A stretch of DNA of 64,000 nucleotides from CAZWCX01 sp964632945 (GTDB lineage Bacteria; Planctomycetota; MHYJ01; WSZJ01; CAZWCX01), in NCBI GenBank assembly GCA_964632945.1, contig CAZWCX010000009.1, positions 35,309 to 99,308 of the forward strand, in the 5' to 3' direction. The stretch's first letter is position 1. The number at the start of each line of letters is the position of its first letter. The position numbers and the translations under genes are program-made. This document shows, piece after piece, positions 26,110-36,303 of the stretch. Under the pieces are notes generated by a model. The model saw nothing but the letters and a program-made list of their open reading frames with translations. It was not told the DNA's origin and did not search any database.

Positions 26110-26871
26110 ATGACGGGGTATCGCGACGACACCAGCCTGGGCGGAACCGACGGCCGGATTCCGCCGACCCGGGTTTCCGCCGTGCTGGGGATGCGCAGCC
26201 CCGACGCCCCGGAGCGGCAGCGCTCCTTCGAGACCCTGGTCGCCTCGTACTGGAAGCCAGCCTACAAGGTCATACGCCGCTGCTGGAACAAATCCAACGA
26301 GGACGCCAAGGACTTGACCCAGGAGTTCTTCGCGCGCGCCCTGGAAAAGGGCCAGTTCGCGGCGTACGATCCGACGAAGGCGAGGTTCCGCACCTACTTC
26401 ATGATGTGCCTGCGCGGGTTTCTCTCCGACAGCCACGAGGCCGCCCAAGCGCTCAAGCGCGGCGGCGGCCTGAGGCTCCTCCCCCTCGACTTCGCCGGCG
26501 CCGAAGCGGAACTGGCGCGCACTTCCCTTTCCGCCGCTGCCACCGTGGAAGAGGTCTTCGAGAAGGAGTGGATGCGCCACCTCTTCGGGCTGGCCCTGGA
26601 GGACTTCCGCGCCGAGTGCACCGCCGCCGGGCGGGAGGTTCGCTATCGCACCTTCGAGGCGTACGAGATGCCCGCGGCCGAATGCCCCAAGCCGACCTAC
26701 GAGGCCGTGGCGACTGCCCTCGGGATCGCCGTCACCGACGTCACCAACCACCTGTCCTACGCGCGCCGGCGCCTGCGTCAGCTCGTGCGCGCACGGCTTC
26801 GCGACCTGACGTCGGACGAGGGAGAGTACCGCGAGGAAGTTCGCGCCGTGCTGGGGGAAGGGGCGTCGTAA
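26110..26871 (+). CDS. ECF-type RNA polymerase sigma factor, kinase-linked
   Basis: 253 aa, ATG preceded by GGAAGGA. Sigma region 2 is seen in DAPERQRSFETLVASYWKPAYK and EDAKDLTQEFFARALEK (residues about 35-85); the C-terminal helix-turn-helix of region 4 is YEAVATALGIAVTDVTNHLSYARRRLRQLV. Its stop TAA is followed immediately by the ATG of a Ser/Thr kinase. This sigma-kinase pairing is characteristic of Planctomycetota ECF groups, in which the kinase is thought to take the place of an anti-sigma factor and gate activity by phosphorylation. The target promoters are not identifiable here. Confidence 0.88.
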   Translation: MTGYRDDTSLGGTDGRIPPTRVSAVLGMRSPDAPERQRSFETLVASYWKPAYKVIRRCWNKSNEDAKDLTQEFFARALEKGQFAAYDPTKARFRTYFMMCLRGFLSDSHEAAQALKRGGGLRLLPLDFAGAEAELARTSLSAAATVEEVFEKEWMRHLFGLALEDFRAECTAAGREVRYRTFEAYEMPAAECPKPTYEAVATALGIAVTDVTNHLSYARRRLRQLVRARLRDLTSDEGEYREEVRAVLGEGAS

Positions 26872-29800
26872 ATGTGGCTCGACGACGGCCTTCTGGACCG
26901 GCTGCGCGGGGAGGACGAGCTCGATCCGGCCATGCCCCGTCTCGACCGGCTGGTCCTCGGCGAGATCCTGGGCAAGGGGGGCATGGGCATCGTCCACCGC
27001 GCCTTCGACCCGCGTCTCGAACGTCATGTCGCGGTGAAGGTCTTGAGCGCCGCGGATCGCACGAATCCCGAGATGATCGCCCGCTTCTGGCGAGAGGCGC
27101 GCACGGCCGGCAGCCTTCGACATCCGGGGATCGTGGGCGTGCACGAGGTGGGGGCGAGCGACGGCGTCCCCTTCGTCGTCATGGAGCTCGTCGAAGGCAC
27201 GTCGCTTTCGGATCACCTGCCCGCATTGTCCGGCCGCCCGGCCTCGGAGCGGGCGGCGCTCCTGCGCGATGCCGCGCGCGCCGTGGCGCACGCCCACGCG
27301 CATGGGATCGTGCACCGGGACATCAAGCCGTCGAACATCATGATCGACACGACCGGGCGCCCGCGCGTGCTCGACTTCGGCCTCGCCCGACGCATCGATG
27401 AACCCACTACCCTGACCGCCACCGGGCAGATGGTCGGCACACCCGGGTACATGGCGCCCGAGCAGATCGATCGCGCCATGGGGGAGGTGGGTCCGCCGTC
27501 CGACGTCTTCGCCTTCGGCGCCATCCTCTACGAACTGCTCACCGGCACGCGCGCCTTCGAGAGCGACAGCACGGCCGGCCTGATTCACCAGGTCCTCTTC
27601 GCCGATCCGAAGCGGCCGGTCGAGCGCAACCCGAGCACGCCGCGCGATCTCGAAACCATCTGCCTGCGCTGCCTCGACAAGGAGCCGAAGCGGCGCTATC
27701 GCGATGCGGGGGCCCTGGCCGACGACCTGGACCGGTGGCTGGCCGGGGAACCGATCGAGGCCCGGCCCACCTCCCTGGTCACGCGAATGCTGCGCCAGAT
27801 GCAGCGCAATCGCGTCCAGGCCGTCTCCGGACTGCTGGTCGGGATCCTTGCGGCGGCCGCGACCGGACTCTGGGGCTATCTGCGCAACGAGCGGGATGCC
27901 CGCCGAATCGCGGAAAGCCAGGCCGCGGCCTCGTTGGAGGCCACCCGCAAGGCCCAGGCTGCCGCCGGCGTGCTCGTTCGGTGGGGATCCCTCGGCGACG
28001 CGCTCGCCCGACTCGAACGGATCCGATACGACTCCACCCTCCCTCCCGAGGAACGCCGGGAGCGGGCGGCGGCACCGTGGGCCGAGGTCGCGCGGTTTCT
28101 CGCCGACACCCCCCCCGATGGCGCTTCGCAGGCGACGGCGCGCGCCTTCGCCGGCTGGGCCCGCGTTCTCGCCTGCCACGAAGAGCAGGGGATCGCCTGG
28201 CTGCAGGAGGCGCGGAAGAACCAACCCGACCTGCCCTTCGGATCCGCCCTCCACGCCCTCACCCTCCTCTCCCAGTACCTGGCCGGGCAAATCTTCCCGG
28301 ACGCCGTCCTCGCGCCGGGCTCGGTAACGGTGGGCGCGTTCCCCCCCGAGTCGGAAGAGTTGCGACGATTGCGCGGCGAGATCGACGCCCTATTGCAAGA
28401 GTCCTCGCGCGCGGGGGTCTGGGGGGAAGGACCGGCACAGGGATTACGCCGCTCGATCGAGGCCGTCCGCGCGCTGCAACAGGAGCGATTCGCCGAGGCG
28501 GATGCGGCATTCACTGCGGCGCTGCGCGAAACGCTGCCGGGCTTCCGTTCGGACCTGCTCCTCGCGCGTTCCAAGGTCCGGCTCTTCCTGAATCAGCGGA
28601 ACGAAGCGCTGCAGGACCTCGCCGAAGTCCTGCGGGCGCGGCCGGAGAACTCCCAGGCCCATGCCGGCGTCGGGCGTGTCCACCTCGTGGCCGGTCATGT
28701 GCAGGCCCCCTCGGACGGAGAGCCGCGGGAACGGTTCCGCATGGCCGAGGCCGCTTTCGGAGAGGCGGCACGGCTGGAGCCGGGGTGGGCCGAAGCGTGG
28801 ATCGGACGCGGACTGGCGCGCGTCGTGCTCGCGCAGGAGGAAGCCGGGAACGGCGGGGATCCCCGCCCCGGGCTGCAAGCCGCCCTGGTCGACCTGGACG
28901 TCGCCGTCCGGCTCAATCCCGAATCGTCCATTGCCCATCACAATCGCGGGTTTGCCCATCTGGAACTGGCCGGAGCCGAGACGGAACGGGACGGAGACCC
29001 GCTGCCGCACCTGCTCGCCTCGATCCGGGACGAAACCGAGGCGTGTCGCCTCGCGCCCGACAAGCGGGAAGCCCTGCACGGACGAGGAGATGCATGGCTG
29101 GCGCTCGCCCGCCTGAAGTTGGACCGGGGGGAGGACCCGTGCGAAGCCGCGCGCCATGCGATCGCGGACCTGGACGCGGTCCTCGTGATATCGCCCGATC
29201 TCCCGAATGCCCACAACAACCGCGGCACGGCGTGGTTGCTGTTGGGTCGGGCGGAAGAACTCGCGGGCGGAAATGGTCGAACGGGACTCGAGCGTGCGAT
29301 CGCCGATCATGATGCGGCGCTGGCCCTGAACCCGACGTTCCTCCCGGCGATGATCAATCGCGGTCTGGACCGGCAATTCCTGGCCGAGGCGGAGGCACGA
29401 CGCGGCGGGGACCCGGGACCGAATCTCCGACTCTCGCGGGAAGACCTCGATCGCGCGCTCGAGAACGAGCCGGGGCGCGGGGACACGCGAGACGCGCGGG
29501 CTCGCACGCTGATCCTCCTCGCGCAGGAGGAAATCCGCCGCGGCACGGATCCCCGTCCCCTTCTCGAGGCGGCGATGGCGGACCTGGCGGAGTCGCTCCG
29601 TCAACGGCCGGACGGTCCCTACGCGCGGACCCAGCGAGGCCTCGCGGGCCACTTTCTCGGAGCCGCCCGCGAGGCCCGGGGGGAGGACCCCTCGCAAGAC
29701 TACCTCCGCGCGATCCAGGACCTGACCGCGGTGATCCTCGCAAACCCGAACATCGCGGGGAACCACCAGAATCGCGGGGTGCTCCACGTCAAGCTCGCGA

Positions 29801-30408
29801 TGCAGGAGGCCGCCCGCGGGATCGACCCACGCGGTCGGATCCGTCAGGCGATCGAGGACCATGGAGAATCGCTGCGCCGGGGAGCCCCGCGCCCCGCAGC
29901 CCTGGGCAACCGCGGCAGCGCCCGCGCGCTGCTCGCCCAGATCGAAACGGCGTACGGCAGGCCCACGAATGAACTCCTTCGGCTGGCGGAAGAGGACTTG
30001 CGGGAAGCGCGGGAGCTGGGGCACCCGGATGCCGAACCCGCCTTGGGGGGGGTCCTCCTGCAACGGAATCAAACGGAGGAGGCCATCGCGGTTCTCGAAT
30101 CGGCGATGGCGAAGTCTCCCCCCCTGGCGAATCAGCTGCAGCCGGAGATCGCTCGTGCGCGGGCGCTCGCATGCGAGCAGCGCCTGGAGCAGGCGCGCCG
30201 ATCCGCCCAAGCGTCCGCCGATCCCGCGCTCGCGCGGACCGAGGAGGGCGGGATGACCCGACTTGCCCACCGGGACCAGGCGTTCGATCACCTCGAGTGC
30301 GCCCGGACATTCGGAAGAATCGATCCCGATCGTCTGCGTTCGGACCCGAACCTGGCTCCGCTCCACGACGACCCGCGCTTCGCCGCACTCCTCGAGAAGA
30401 TAAAATGA
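26872..30408 (+). CDS. membrane-anchored Ser/Thr protein kinase with TPR sensor domain
   Basis: 1,178 aa starting at the base after the sigma-factor stop. Kinase domain residues about 28-300 with all key motifs: P-loop GKGGMG, VAIK-type AVKVL, HRDIKPSN, DFG in VLDFGLARR and the APE in GYMAPEQ. A single membrane helix lies near residues 313-335 (VSGLLVGILAAAATGLW). The remaining 840 residues are helical repeats of the TPR type (for example EAWIGRGLARVVLAQEEA, SIAHHNRGFAHLELAGAE, FLPAMINRGLDRQFLAEAE). Probably senses an extracytoplasmic or membrane signal and regulates the upstream sigma factor. Confidence 0.9.
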   Translation: MWLDDGLLDRLRGEDELDPAMPRLDRLVLGEILGKGGMGIVHRAFDPRLERHVAVKVLSAADRTNPEMIARFWREARTAGSLRHPGIVGVHEVGASDGVPFVVMELVEGTSLSDHLPALSGRPASERAALLRDAARAVAHAHAHGIVHRDIKPSNIMIDTTGRPRVLDFGLARRIDEPTTLTATGQMVGTPGYMAPEQIDRAMGEVGPPSDVFAFGAILYELLTGTRAFESDSTAGLIHQVLFADPKRPVERNPSTPRDLETICLRCLDKEPKRRYRDAGALADDLDRWLAGEPIEARPTSLVTRMLRQMQRNRVQAVSGLLVGILAAAATGLWGYLRNERDARRIAESQAAASLEATRKAQAAAGVLVRWGSLGDALARLERIRYDSTLPPEERRERAAAPWAEVARFLADTPPDGASQATARAFAGWARVLACHEEQGIAWLQEARKNQPDLPFGSALHALTLLSQYLAGQIFPDAVLAPGSVTVGAFPPESEELRRLRGEIDALLQESSRAGVWGEGPAQGLRRSIEAVRALQQERFAEADAAFTAALRETLPGFRSDLLLARSKVRLFLNQRNEALQDLAEVLRARPENSQAHAGVGRVHLVAGHVQAPSDGEPRERFRMAEAAFGEAARLEPGWAEAWIGRGLARVVLAQEEAGNGGDPRPGLQAALVDLDVAVRLNPESSIAHHNRGFAHLELAGAETERDGDPLPHLLASIRDETEACRLAPDKREALHGRGDAWLALARLKLDRGEDPCEAARHAIADLDAVLVISPDLPNAHNNRGTAWLLLGRAEELAGGNGRTGLERAIADHDAALALNPTFLPAMINRGLDRQFLAEAEARRGGDPGPNLRLSREDLDRALENEPGRGDTRDARARTLILLAQEEIRRGTDPRPLLEAAMADLAESLRQRPDGPYARTQRGLAGHFLGAAREARGEDPSQDYLRAIQDLTAVILANPNIAGNHQNRGVLHVKLAMQEAARGIDPRGRIRQAIEDHGESLRRGAPRPAALGNRGSARALLAQIETAYGRPTNELLRLAEEDLREARELGHPDAEPALGGVLLQRNQTEEAIAVLESAMAKSPPLANQLQPEIARARALACEQRLEQARRSAQASADPALARTEEGGMTRLAHRDQAFDHLECARTFGRIDPDRLRSDPNLAPLHDDPRFAALLEKIK

Positions 30409-30711
30409 CGAGGGAGGCGCCGCGTGCCCGGCCCGATGGGACGGCCTGGTCTGCGCGGCGCTCCCTCGGGAGCGAGTGGATCTTCACCCGAACTGCCGCC
30501 CCGACACTTCGGCGAGGCCGGGCGCGGGAGCGGGATCGTCGCACGTGCGCCGAAACGGCAGGGCCCGACGACTCGACCCGGCCGATTCCTGCGGTCCCGA
30601 TTGCCCCGGTTCCCGCAGCGGGCCGCGCGGCCCTGCCCCTCTTTATTCGACATCGGGTCGCGGGTCTTTAGGGTTCCCCGAAAAATACCGGCCGATCGGC
30701 GCGCCTCCCGG
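30409..30711. other. 303-bp convergent gap with one hairpin
   Basis: No gene seen. CGCTCC - CTCG - GGAGCG (30459-30474) is a compact hairpin 50 bp after the kinase stop and could act as a terminator; it lacks a T-run. Nothing else recognised. Confidence 0.35.
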
Positions 30712-32181
30712 TCAACCCGGCAATCCGTGACGCAGAAAATAGGCCGCCTGGGCGGCCGCGACGAGGTTGCCGCGAAGGCCGGCGGCCTCCGACAGCAACG
30801 CCCGCTTTTCTTCGCCCGACGACACGACGGTGGCCAGCCGCAGGAGCGCCCGGGTCCGCGTGTCCGGTTCGGTGGAGGGGGCGCAGGCCCGCCGGAGGGC
30901 CTCTTCGGACGCCTGGATCTCCCCCGCCTCCAGCAGCGCGCTCCCCAACGCCAATTCCAGCGCTCCTGTCCCGGGAGCGGCGCCCAGGGCCTGCCGCGCC
31001 AGCGCGGCCCGGTCCGCCGGACGGAGGTCGCGATCCTCGAGCTCGCGCAGGGCCGAGAAGACCGACTCCGGGATCCGGCCGAGCGCGATCCCCTGCGCCA
31101 GCCAGAGATCGGCCCGGCACTGGAACCAGCCCGGGGCGAGCTCCTCCGCCTTCCGAAACGACTCGACCGCGTCCGCGGCGCGGCGGAGATGCAACTGCGT
31201 GACGCCCGCCTGATGGTGCGGCTGCGGATCGAACGGGTCCGCCGCCGCGGCCGCACGGAAACTCGTCAGCGCCGCCGCGTAGTCCCCGCGGGCGCCGTGG
31301 TCCATCCCTTCGCGCAGGAGGAATCCGGTCCGGCCCAGGCTCGGGCGATTGCGTTCGAAAAGGAACTCCACCCGTCCGTCGCGAACCGCCGGCGCCTGCT
31401 CCACCTCGGAAACGCGCTCGCCGATGCGCACCACGACCCGATTGAGCGGTTCCCCGGCGGCCACAATCCGGGCCACGTCCCGCCAACGGACCGCTTCTTC
31501 CGTGCGGCCCGACGACTGCGCGTCGTCTGCCAGACGTCCGGCGCATGCGGCGGCTTCCGCCGGACGCCCGAGATAGCGCTGAACATCGAACGCGAGTTCC
31601 AGGTATCGCCGGACTCCTTCCGGCCGCTGGATCGCGTGGAAGCCGGCTTGCGCATCCTCGGCCGGACCCAGGGCAGCCTGGGCATCGCCGACGCTGAAGC
31701 GGCACACGGCCATCAGCCCCTGCGTGACCGGTCGCCATGCATCGACGCCCGTTCCCTGCAGGGTGCGTCCGGCGGCCAACCGCTTTTCCAGGAGTCGATA
31801 CGCCTCCTCGAATTCGCCCCGCTCCATCCGCCCTTCGGCTTCCTTGACGTCGGCCTCCCAGGCGACGATCGGGTTGTCCTGGGGCGTCCCTTGCAACCGC
31901 TGCAGGAGTTCGGGGTGCCCCAACTCCTTGGCGAAGTGGACCGCCACGGCAATCAGCCCGTTCGCATGCCGCCGCACCGCGTCCGGATCGCTCCGAATCG
32001 CCTCGGGAATGCGTGCCCAGCCCGGGAAACTCGTCAGGATGATCTCCTGATGCCCCGCGCAAAGCGCCTGCAGCGTCTGCATGTCGCCCTTCTCCGCCGC
32101 CGCGGCCAGCGCGCTGCGCAACCGCTCGGGATCGTCGATCTTGCGCGGCGCACCGCCGAAGAGAAAGTCAAGCATCCCCAT
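30712..32181 (-). CDS. TPR repeat protein
   Basis: 489 aa from the ATG at 32181 (AGGAG upstream), beginning MGMLDFLFGG. Helical repeats run through the whole length: EFEEAYRLLEKRLAAG, GDYAAALTSFRAAAAADPFDP and HHQAGVTQLHLRRAADAVESFRKAEELAPGW are recognisable TPR units. No signal peptide, membrane helix or catalytic motif. Probably a cytoplasmic scaffold. Convergent with the kinase gene and divergent from the selenoprotein-like FG-GAP gene. Confidence 0.72.
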   Translation of the reverse strand: MGMLDFLFGGAPRKIDDPERLRSALAAAAEKGDMQTLQALCAGHQEIILTSFPGWARIPEAIRSDPDAVRRHANGLIAVAVHFAKELGHPELLQRLQGTPQDNPIVAWEADVKEAEGRMERGEFEEAYRLLEKRLAAGRTLQGTGVDAWRPVTQGLMAVCRFSVGDAQAALGPAEDAQAGFHAIQRPEGVRRYLELAFDVQRYLGRPAEAAACAGRLADDAQSSGRTEEAVRWRDVARIVAAGEPLNRVVVRIGERVSEVEQAPAVRDGRVEFLFERNRPSLGRTGFLLREGMDHGARGDYAAALTSFRAAAAADPFDPQPHHQAGVTQLHLRRAADAVESFRKAEELAPGWFQCRADLWLAQGIALGRIPESVFSALRELEDRDLRPADRAALARQALGAAPGTGALELALGSALLEAGEIQASEEALRRACAPSTEPDTRTRALLRLATVVSSGEEKRALLSEAAGLRGNLVAAAQAAYFLRHGLPG

Positions 32182-32464
32182 GGCAGGGACTCCTGGTTGG
32201 GCACGAGCGCGATCGTCCCGACCACCCCGCGGCACGGAAAATCATCCCACGCTTGGCGCTGGCGTCCTCGCCCCCCGGGCGGGCGGAGAACGGGTCGGGG
32301 TCGTGTCTGAGCCTAGCGTCGGATCAACGCCGAGTCCACCATCCAAAGTGCCGACCTCTCGAGGACCCCGCCGATCCGGTCGCCGATCGCCGCAGGCCGG
32401 GTGTACCCGGCGGGGCGCTCCCCGGCGACATCCCCCCGGAGCCGACCTGTCCTTTCCTCGCCCC

Positions 32465-32493
32465 TTGACACTGCCTGGCGACGCCGATACCCT
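32465..32493 (+). promoter_or_regulatory. candidate sigma70-type promoter for the FG-GAP/ASPIC gene
   Basis: -35 TTGACA (perfect, 32465-32470), 17-bp spacer, -10 TACCCT (32488-32493), 35 nt before the TTG start. The rest of the 347-bp gap 32182-32528 shows no gene. Confidence 0.45.
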
Positions 32494-32528
32494 CATCGGG
32501 TTCGATCGACCCGGGAGGAGCCGCCGCG

Positions 32529-35500
32529 TTGTCCCAGACCCCCCCCCCCCCGCCGCCCGCGGACGCGGCTCCCCCGCCCTCGAAACGCCCGAAACGCCTC
32601 CTGGCGGCCGCCCTGGCCGCGGCCTTGTCCGCGACCCTCGCATCGATCCAGAACCTCCGGCTCGATTCCCCCGCCGGGCCGCTCGCCCCGAACGCGGAAG
32701 TCACCATCGCAAGCCCCCTGATCCAGAAGGGGAACGAACTGGATGACCCGCGGCGGGACGGATGGGACACGGAAGTGCTCAGCGACGCCGTCGGGCGCCA
32801 ACTCGGACGGCTTGCGCGCATGCTCCAGGACCCCGCGGGGAGCAGCCCTGCGGACCTGTCCGAGTGGGTCGCCCCCGACTTCCGCTGCGGTTCCCTGCGG
32901 CCGGATCCGCGACAAACGGAATACTCGGATTCCGCCCTCACCGTCCTCCGGGCGGCCGGGGGGGGACCGGACGCCTTTCACGGACCGGCGGGCTTGATCG
33001 ACGCCGTGAAACGCCTCCAGGAGGCGTTCCCCGGCGCGAAGAGCGTCTACGCCAAGTTCAAGATCGTCGGCGTCACGCCGTCCCCGACGTCCACGACCAC
33101 GCGGATCTACTTCCAGGCGAGCGCATCCTCCTCCGTCGGCCGGGCCTGCGTCCGCGCCACCTGGACCTGTCGGTGGACTCCCGGCGACGCCTCTCCGCGC
33201 CTGACGTGGATCGGCGTCCGGGACTACGAGGAGGTCGCGTCCGTCGGCGCGCCGTGGTTCGCGGACTGCACGCAGGCGGCGCTCGGACACAACCCCTCGT
33301 TCGAGACCCAGCTCCGGTACGGCATGAACCACTGGGTCGAGCGCATCGAAATCTCCCTGGGCATGAATCAACATGTCGCGAGCGGGCTCGCCGTGGGCGA
33401 CGTCGACGGGGACGGCCGCGAAGACCTCTACCTGTGCCAGGCGGGGGGACTGCCGAACCGGCTGTTCGTGCAGAATCCCGACGGAACGGCGACGGATCGC
33501 TCGGCGGAGGCGGGGGTCGACTGGCTCGACTACTCCAGCGGCGCCCTGCTGGTGGATTTCGACAATGACGGCGATCAGGACCTGGCGGTGGGGACGCAGG
33601 ACGGGGTCCTGATCATGTCCAACGACGGCCGCGGCCGATTCACCTTGCGCGCCACCCTGACCGGCGAACGAAACACGAAATCCCTGGCCGCCGCCGATTT
33701 CGACCAGGACGGCGATCTCGACCTGTTCCACTGCTCGGACCGCACCATCCCGAAGTCGATGGAAGGCGAGCCCACGGGCCCCGCCGAGTTCGTGTACCAC
33801 GACGCAAACACCGGCGGACAGAGCGCGCTGTTCCGCAACGACGGGAACTGGACCTTCGTCGAGGTCACCCGTGAGGTCGGGCTCGATGTCGACGGCACCC
33901 GGCACAGCCTCGCCGCGTCCTGGGACGACTACGACGAGGATGGAGACCTCGACCTCTACGTGGCGAACGACTTCGGCCCCAATTCGCTGTTTCGCAACGA
34001 CGGTGGCCGCTTCCGCAGCCTCGCCCGGGAGGCGGGCGTGGACGATCGCGCCTCGGGAATGTCGGTCTGCTGGGGGGACTACAACGGGGACGGCCGGCCC
34101 GACCTGTACGTCGGCAACATGTTTTCCTCGGCGGGCAGCCGGATCGCCGAACAACCCCGTTTCAAGGCGGAGGAATCCGCGGAGTTGCGCGAGATCTACA
34201 AGCGCTTCGCGAAGGGAAACACGCTGTTCGCGAATGCCGGCGACGGGACCTTCCGGGACACCGGCGCGCAGGCCCGCGTGGAAATGGGACGTTGGTCCTG
34301 GAGTTCGAATTTCGTCGATGTGAACAACGACGGCTGGGAAGACCTGGCCGTGGCCAACGGGTACATCACGGGCGAAGACGACGCGGACTTGTGAAGTTTC
34401 TTCTGGCGGCAGGTCGTGTCGCAGCGCAATCCCGGACGGTACGACACCCGTCCTTCGCTGGACGCCATGCTCCCGGACCTGGCGCTGCAACAGATGATCA
34501 GTCAGGGCCGGTCCTTCAGCGGGCACGAGCGCAATTGCTTCTTCTTCAACCTGCGCGGCGCAGGCTTCGCGGACGTCTCGGCGGTTTCCGGATTCGACTT
34601 CCCCGACGACGGACGCGCCGTGGCGTTGAGCGACTGGGACCGGGACGGCGACCTCGACCTCTGGGTGGTGAACCGTTCCTCCCCGCAGATCCGGTTCCTG
34701 CGCAACGATCATGTCGAGCGGTCGAATGGGGCCGGAGGATTCGTGGCCTTCAAGCTCACGGGGACCCGGTGCAATCGCGACGCGATCGGGGCCCGCGTCG
34801 AATTGTTCGTCCGCGACGACCCGCCCGGCCGCAGGCGCGTCCGTACGCTCCATGCGGGGAGCGGCTACCTCGCGCAATCGACCAAATGGATGCACTTCGG
34901 CCTGGGAGCGTCCGCCGCGATCGAACGCGTCACCGTCCGCTGGCCGGGAGGCGAGGTCGAGGAATTCCGGGGTGTGGAGGCGAATCGGCGCCATCACCTG
35001 GTGCAGGGGAGCGGCCAGACGAAAGCCGATTCCGGACCGCCTGTTCCGGCCGCGCCCCTGGTCCCCGCGCAACTCGACGCCCCCCGCTCGACCCAGGTCG
35101 CCCGCAACGTGCTGACGGCGAAGATCTGGCTGCCCGACCTCGAGTTCACGCACTGGGACGGCCGCACCGGCCGTCTGTCCGAGTACCCCTCGCGACCGCT
35201 CCTGATCAATCTATGGGCCAGCCGCTGTGCACCCTGCCGCACCGAACTGGCGGACTTCGCGGCGCGACGGGACGAGATTCAGGCTGCGGGCCTGGAAGTC
35301 CTCGCCCTCGACGTGGACGAGCTCTCCGGCGGCCCGCCGGCCGACCCGCGCGCCTCGAAGGAATTCCTCGACCGCCTGGATTTCCGCATGGTCTCCGGAC
35401 GGGCCGGGGCGAACCTCGTCCGGTCGCTCGAACTCCTGTACGGCCAGCTCTTCGGCCGCCTGCGCGCATTCCCCGTCCCCATCAGCTTCCTCGTCGACGA

Positions 35501-36101
35501 CCGCCGCCGACTGGCCGTGGTCTACCGGGGGCCGGTCGGAGTGAACCAACTCCTGGCGGACGTGATCGACCTCCACGCCACCCCCGAACAGCGGCGGGAC
35601 TGGGCGGTGCCGTTCCCGGGACGCTGGCATGCCGGGGTCACCGAGACGAGCCTGAGCCTGGTCGAAAACCGGACGCTGGACCAGTCCCTCGTGGACGATG
35701 TGATGTTCCTTTACCGGCATGGGGTCCGCAATGACCCGAACATGAAGGAGGAGGACGCGGCCGCGCTGGCGAAGAAACGCGAGGAGACGAAACGCCGTGT
35801 GATCGAAGCGGTCATGAGCAAGGTGGACGTGGCGATGGTCTACACGCAGAACGGGAACGCCCACCTGGACCAGGGGAACATCCGCGGCGCGGAGACCCTT
35901 TTTCGCTTCGCCCTGCAAACCAATCCCAATCTCGCGCCGGCGCATGAAGGCCTGGGCAGGGCCCTCGCCGCGCAGCGGGAGAATCGGCAGGCCTTGCGGC
36001 ACCTGCGCAAGGCGCTCGAACTCGATCCCACGCTGGAGAAGGCGCGCGCCATGCTGGAGACGATCGAGGCCAAGACGCGGCAGCCTTCGAACGGACGCTG
36101 A
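32529..36101 (+). CDS. FG-GAP/ASPIC (CRTAC1-type) - thioredoxin - TPR fusion, probable selenoprotein
   Basis: 1,190 aa if the TGA at 34392-34394 (codon 622) is read through. TTG start with GGAGGAG eight bases upstream; N-terminal membrane helix (LLAAALAAALSATLA). Residues about 285-620 hold FG-GAP/VCBS calcium-binding repeats (DVDGDGREDLYL, DFDNDGDQDLAV, DYDEDGDLDLYV, DVNNDGWEDLAV). The frame then reads GEDDADL-TGA-SFFWRQVVSQRN and continues without shift into another FG-GAP unit, an ASPIC/UnbV domain (IGARVELF, SGYLAQSTKWMHFGLG), a TlpA-like thioredoxin domain with WASRCAPC, and C-terminal TPRs. A SECIS-like hairpin follows the TGA. No frameshift is needed, and translation restarting downstream would cut the propeller. 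Selenocysteine best explains it; the residue's function is unknown. Confidence 0.83.
34406..34422 (+). promoter_or_regulatory. bacterial SECIS-like hairpin for the FG-GAP/ASPIC protein
   Basis: GCGGCA (34406-34411), loop GGTCG, TGTCGC (34417-34422): six pairs including one G-U. The stem starts 11 nt after the in-frame TGA; the segment GCAGGTC is the same as the apical loop region of the E. coli fdhF SECIS as I recall it. Confidence 0.75.
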
Positions 36102-36157
36102 GCGGCATGGCGCCGGCTGCAGGCCGCGGGCGCGGGTGGTCGGTCCCGCACGGGCGA

Positions 36158-36203
36158 TGGGCCCACCTGGACTCGAACCAGGACCTTACGGATTATGAGT
36201 CCG
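36158..36203 (-). tRNA. tRNA(CAT) 3' half, displaced fragment (attL side)
   Basis: Minus-strand copy of the 3' half of the tRNA at 43628-43701: anticodon-loop region CTCATAA, T arm CCTGG TTCGAGT CCAGG (perfect stem), acceptor TGGGCCC and discriminator A. The 5' half is missing, so it is not a functional gene. Its T-stem differs from the intact copy by a compensating pair, so the two halves come from different sources: this one is the original host 3' end pushed away by the insertion. Confidence 0.8.
36183..36203. repeat. attachment-site core, left
   Basis: 21-bp identical core (ending GATTATGAGTCCG) shared with 43653-43673 and lying over the anticodon arm of the tRNA. It marks the left boundary of the 7.47-kb element. 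Confidence 0.75.
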
Positions 36204-36259
36204 TTGCTGCGATTCCATAGGCTCCCGGACGGCAACGGCTTGCGTGAATCGCGATTCCT

Positions 36260-36284
36260 TGGGGCCCCTCCCAGGGCCCCTATC
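36260..36284. repeat. 25-bp direct repeat with internal palindrome, left
   Basis: Identical 25-bp sequence at 43496-43520. Its centre is the inverted repeat GGGGCCC - CTCCCA - GGGCCCC. It sits between the attachment core and the integrase stop and is a candidate arm-type or directionality-factor binding site. Confidence 0.6.
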
Positions 36285-36303
36285 CGATCCCGATTTCGAC
36301 GTT

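Noticed and set aside
34392..34394. Two separate genes, with the second starting at the GTG at 34416
   Set aside because: No ribosome-binding site fits, the frame is continuous, and the split would cut the propeller/ASPIC architecture; the SECIS-like hairpin is better evidence.
36158..36203. A second functional tRNA gene
   Set aside because: Only the 3' half is present; D arm and 5' acceptor strand are missing.
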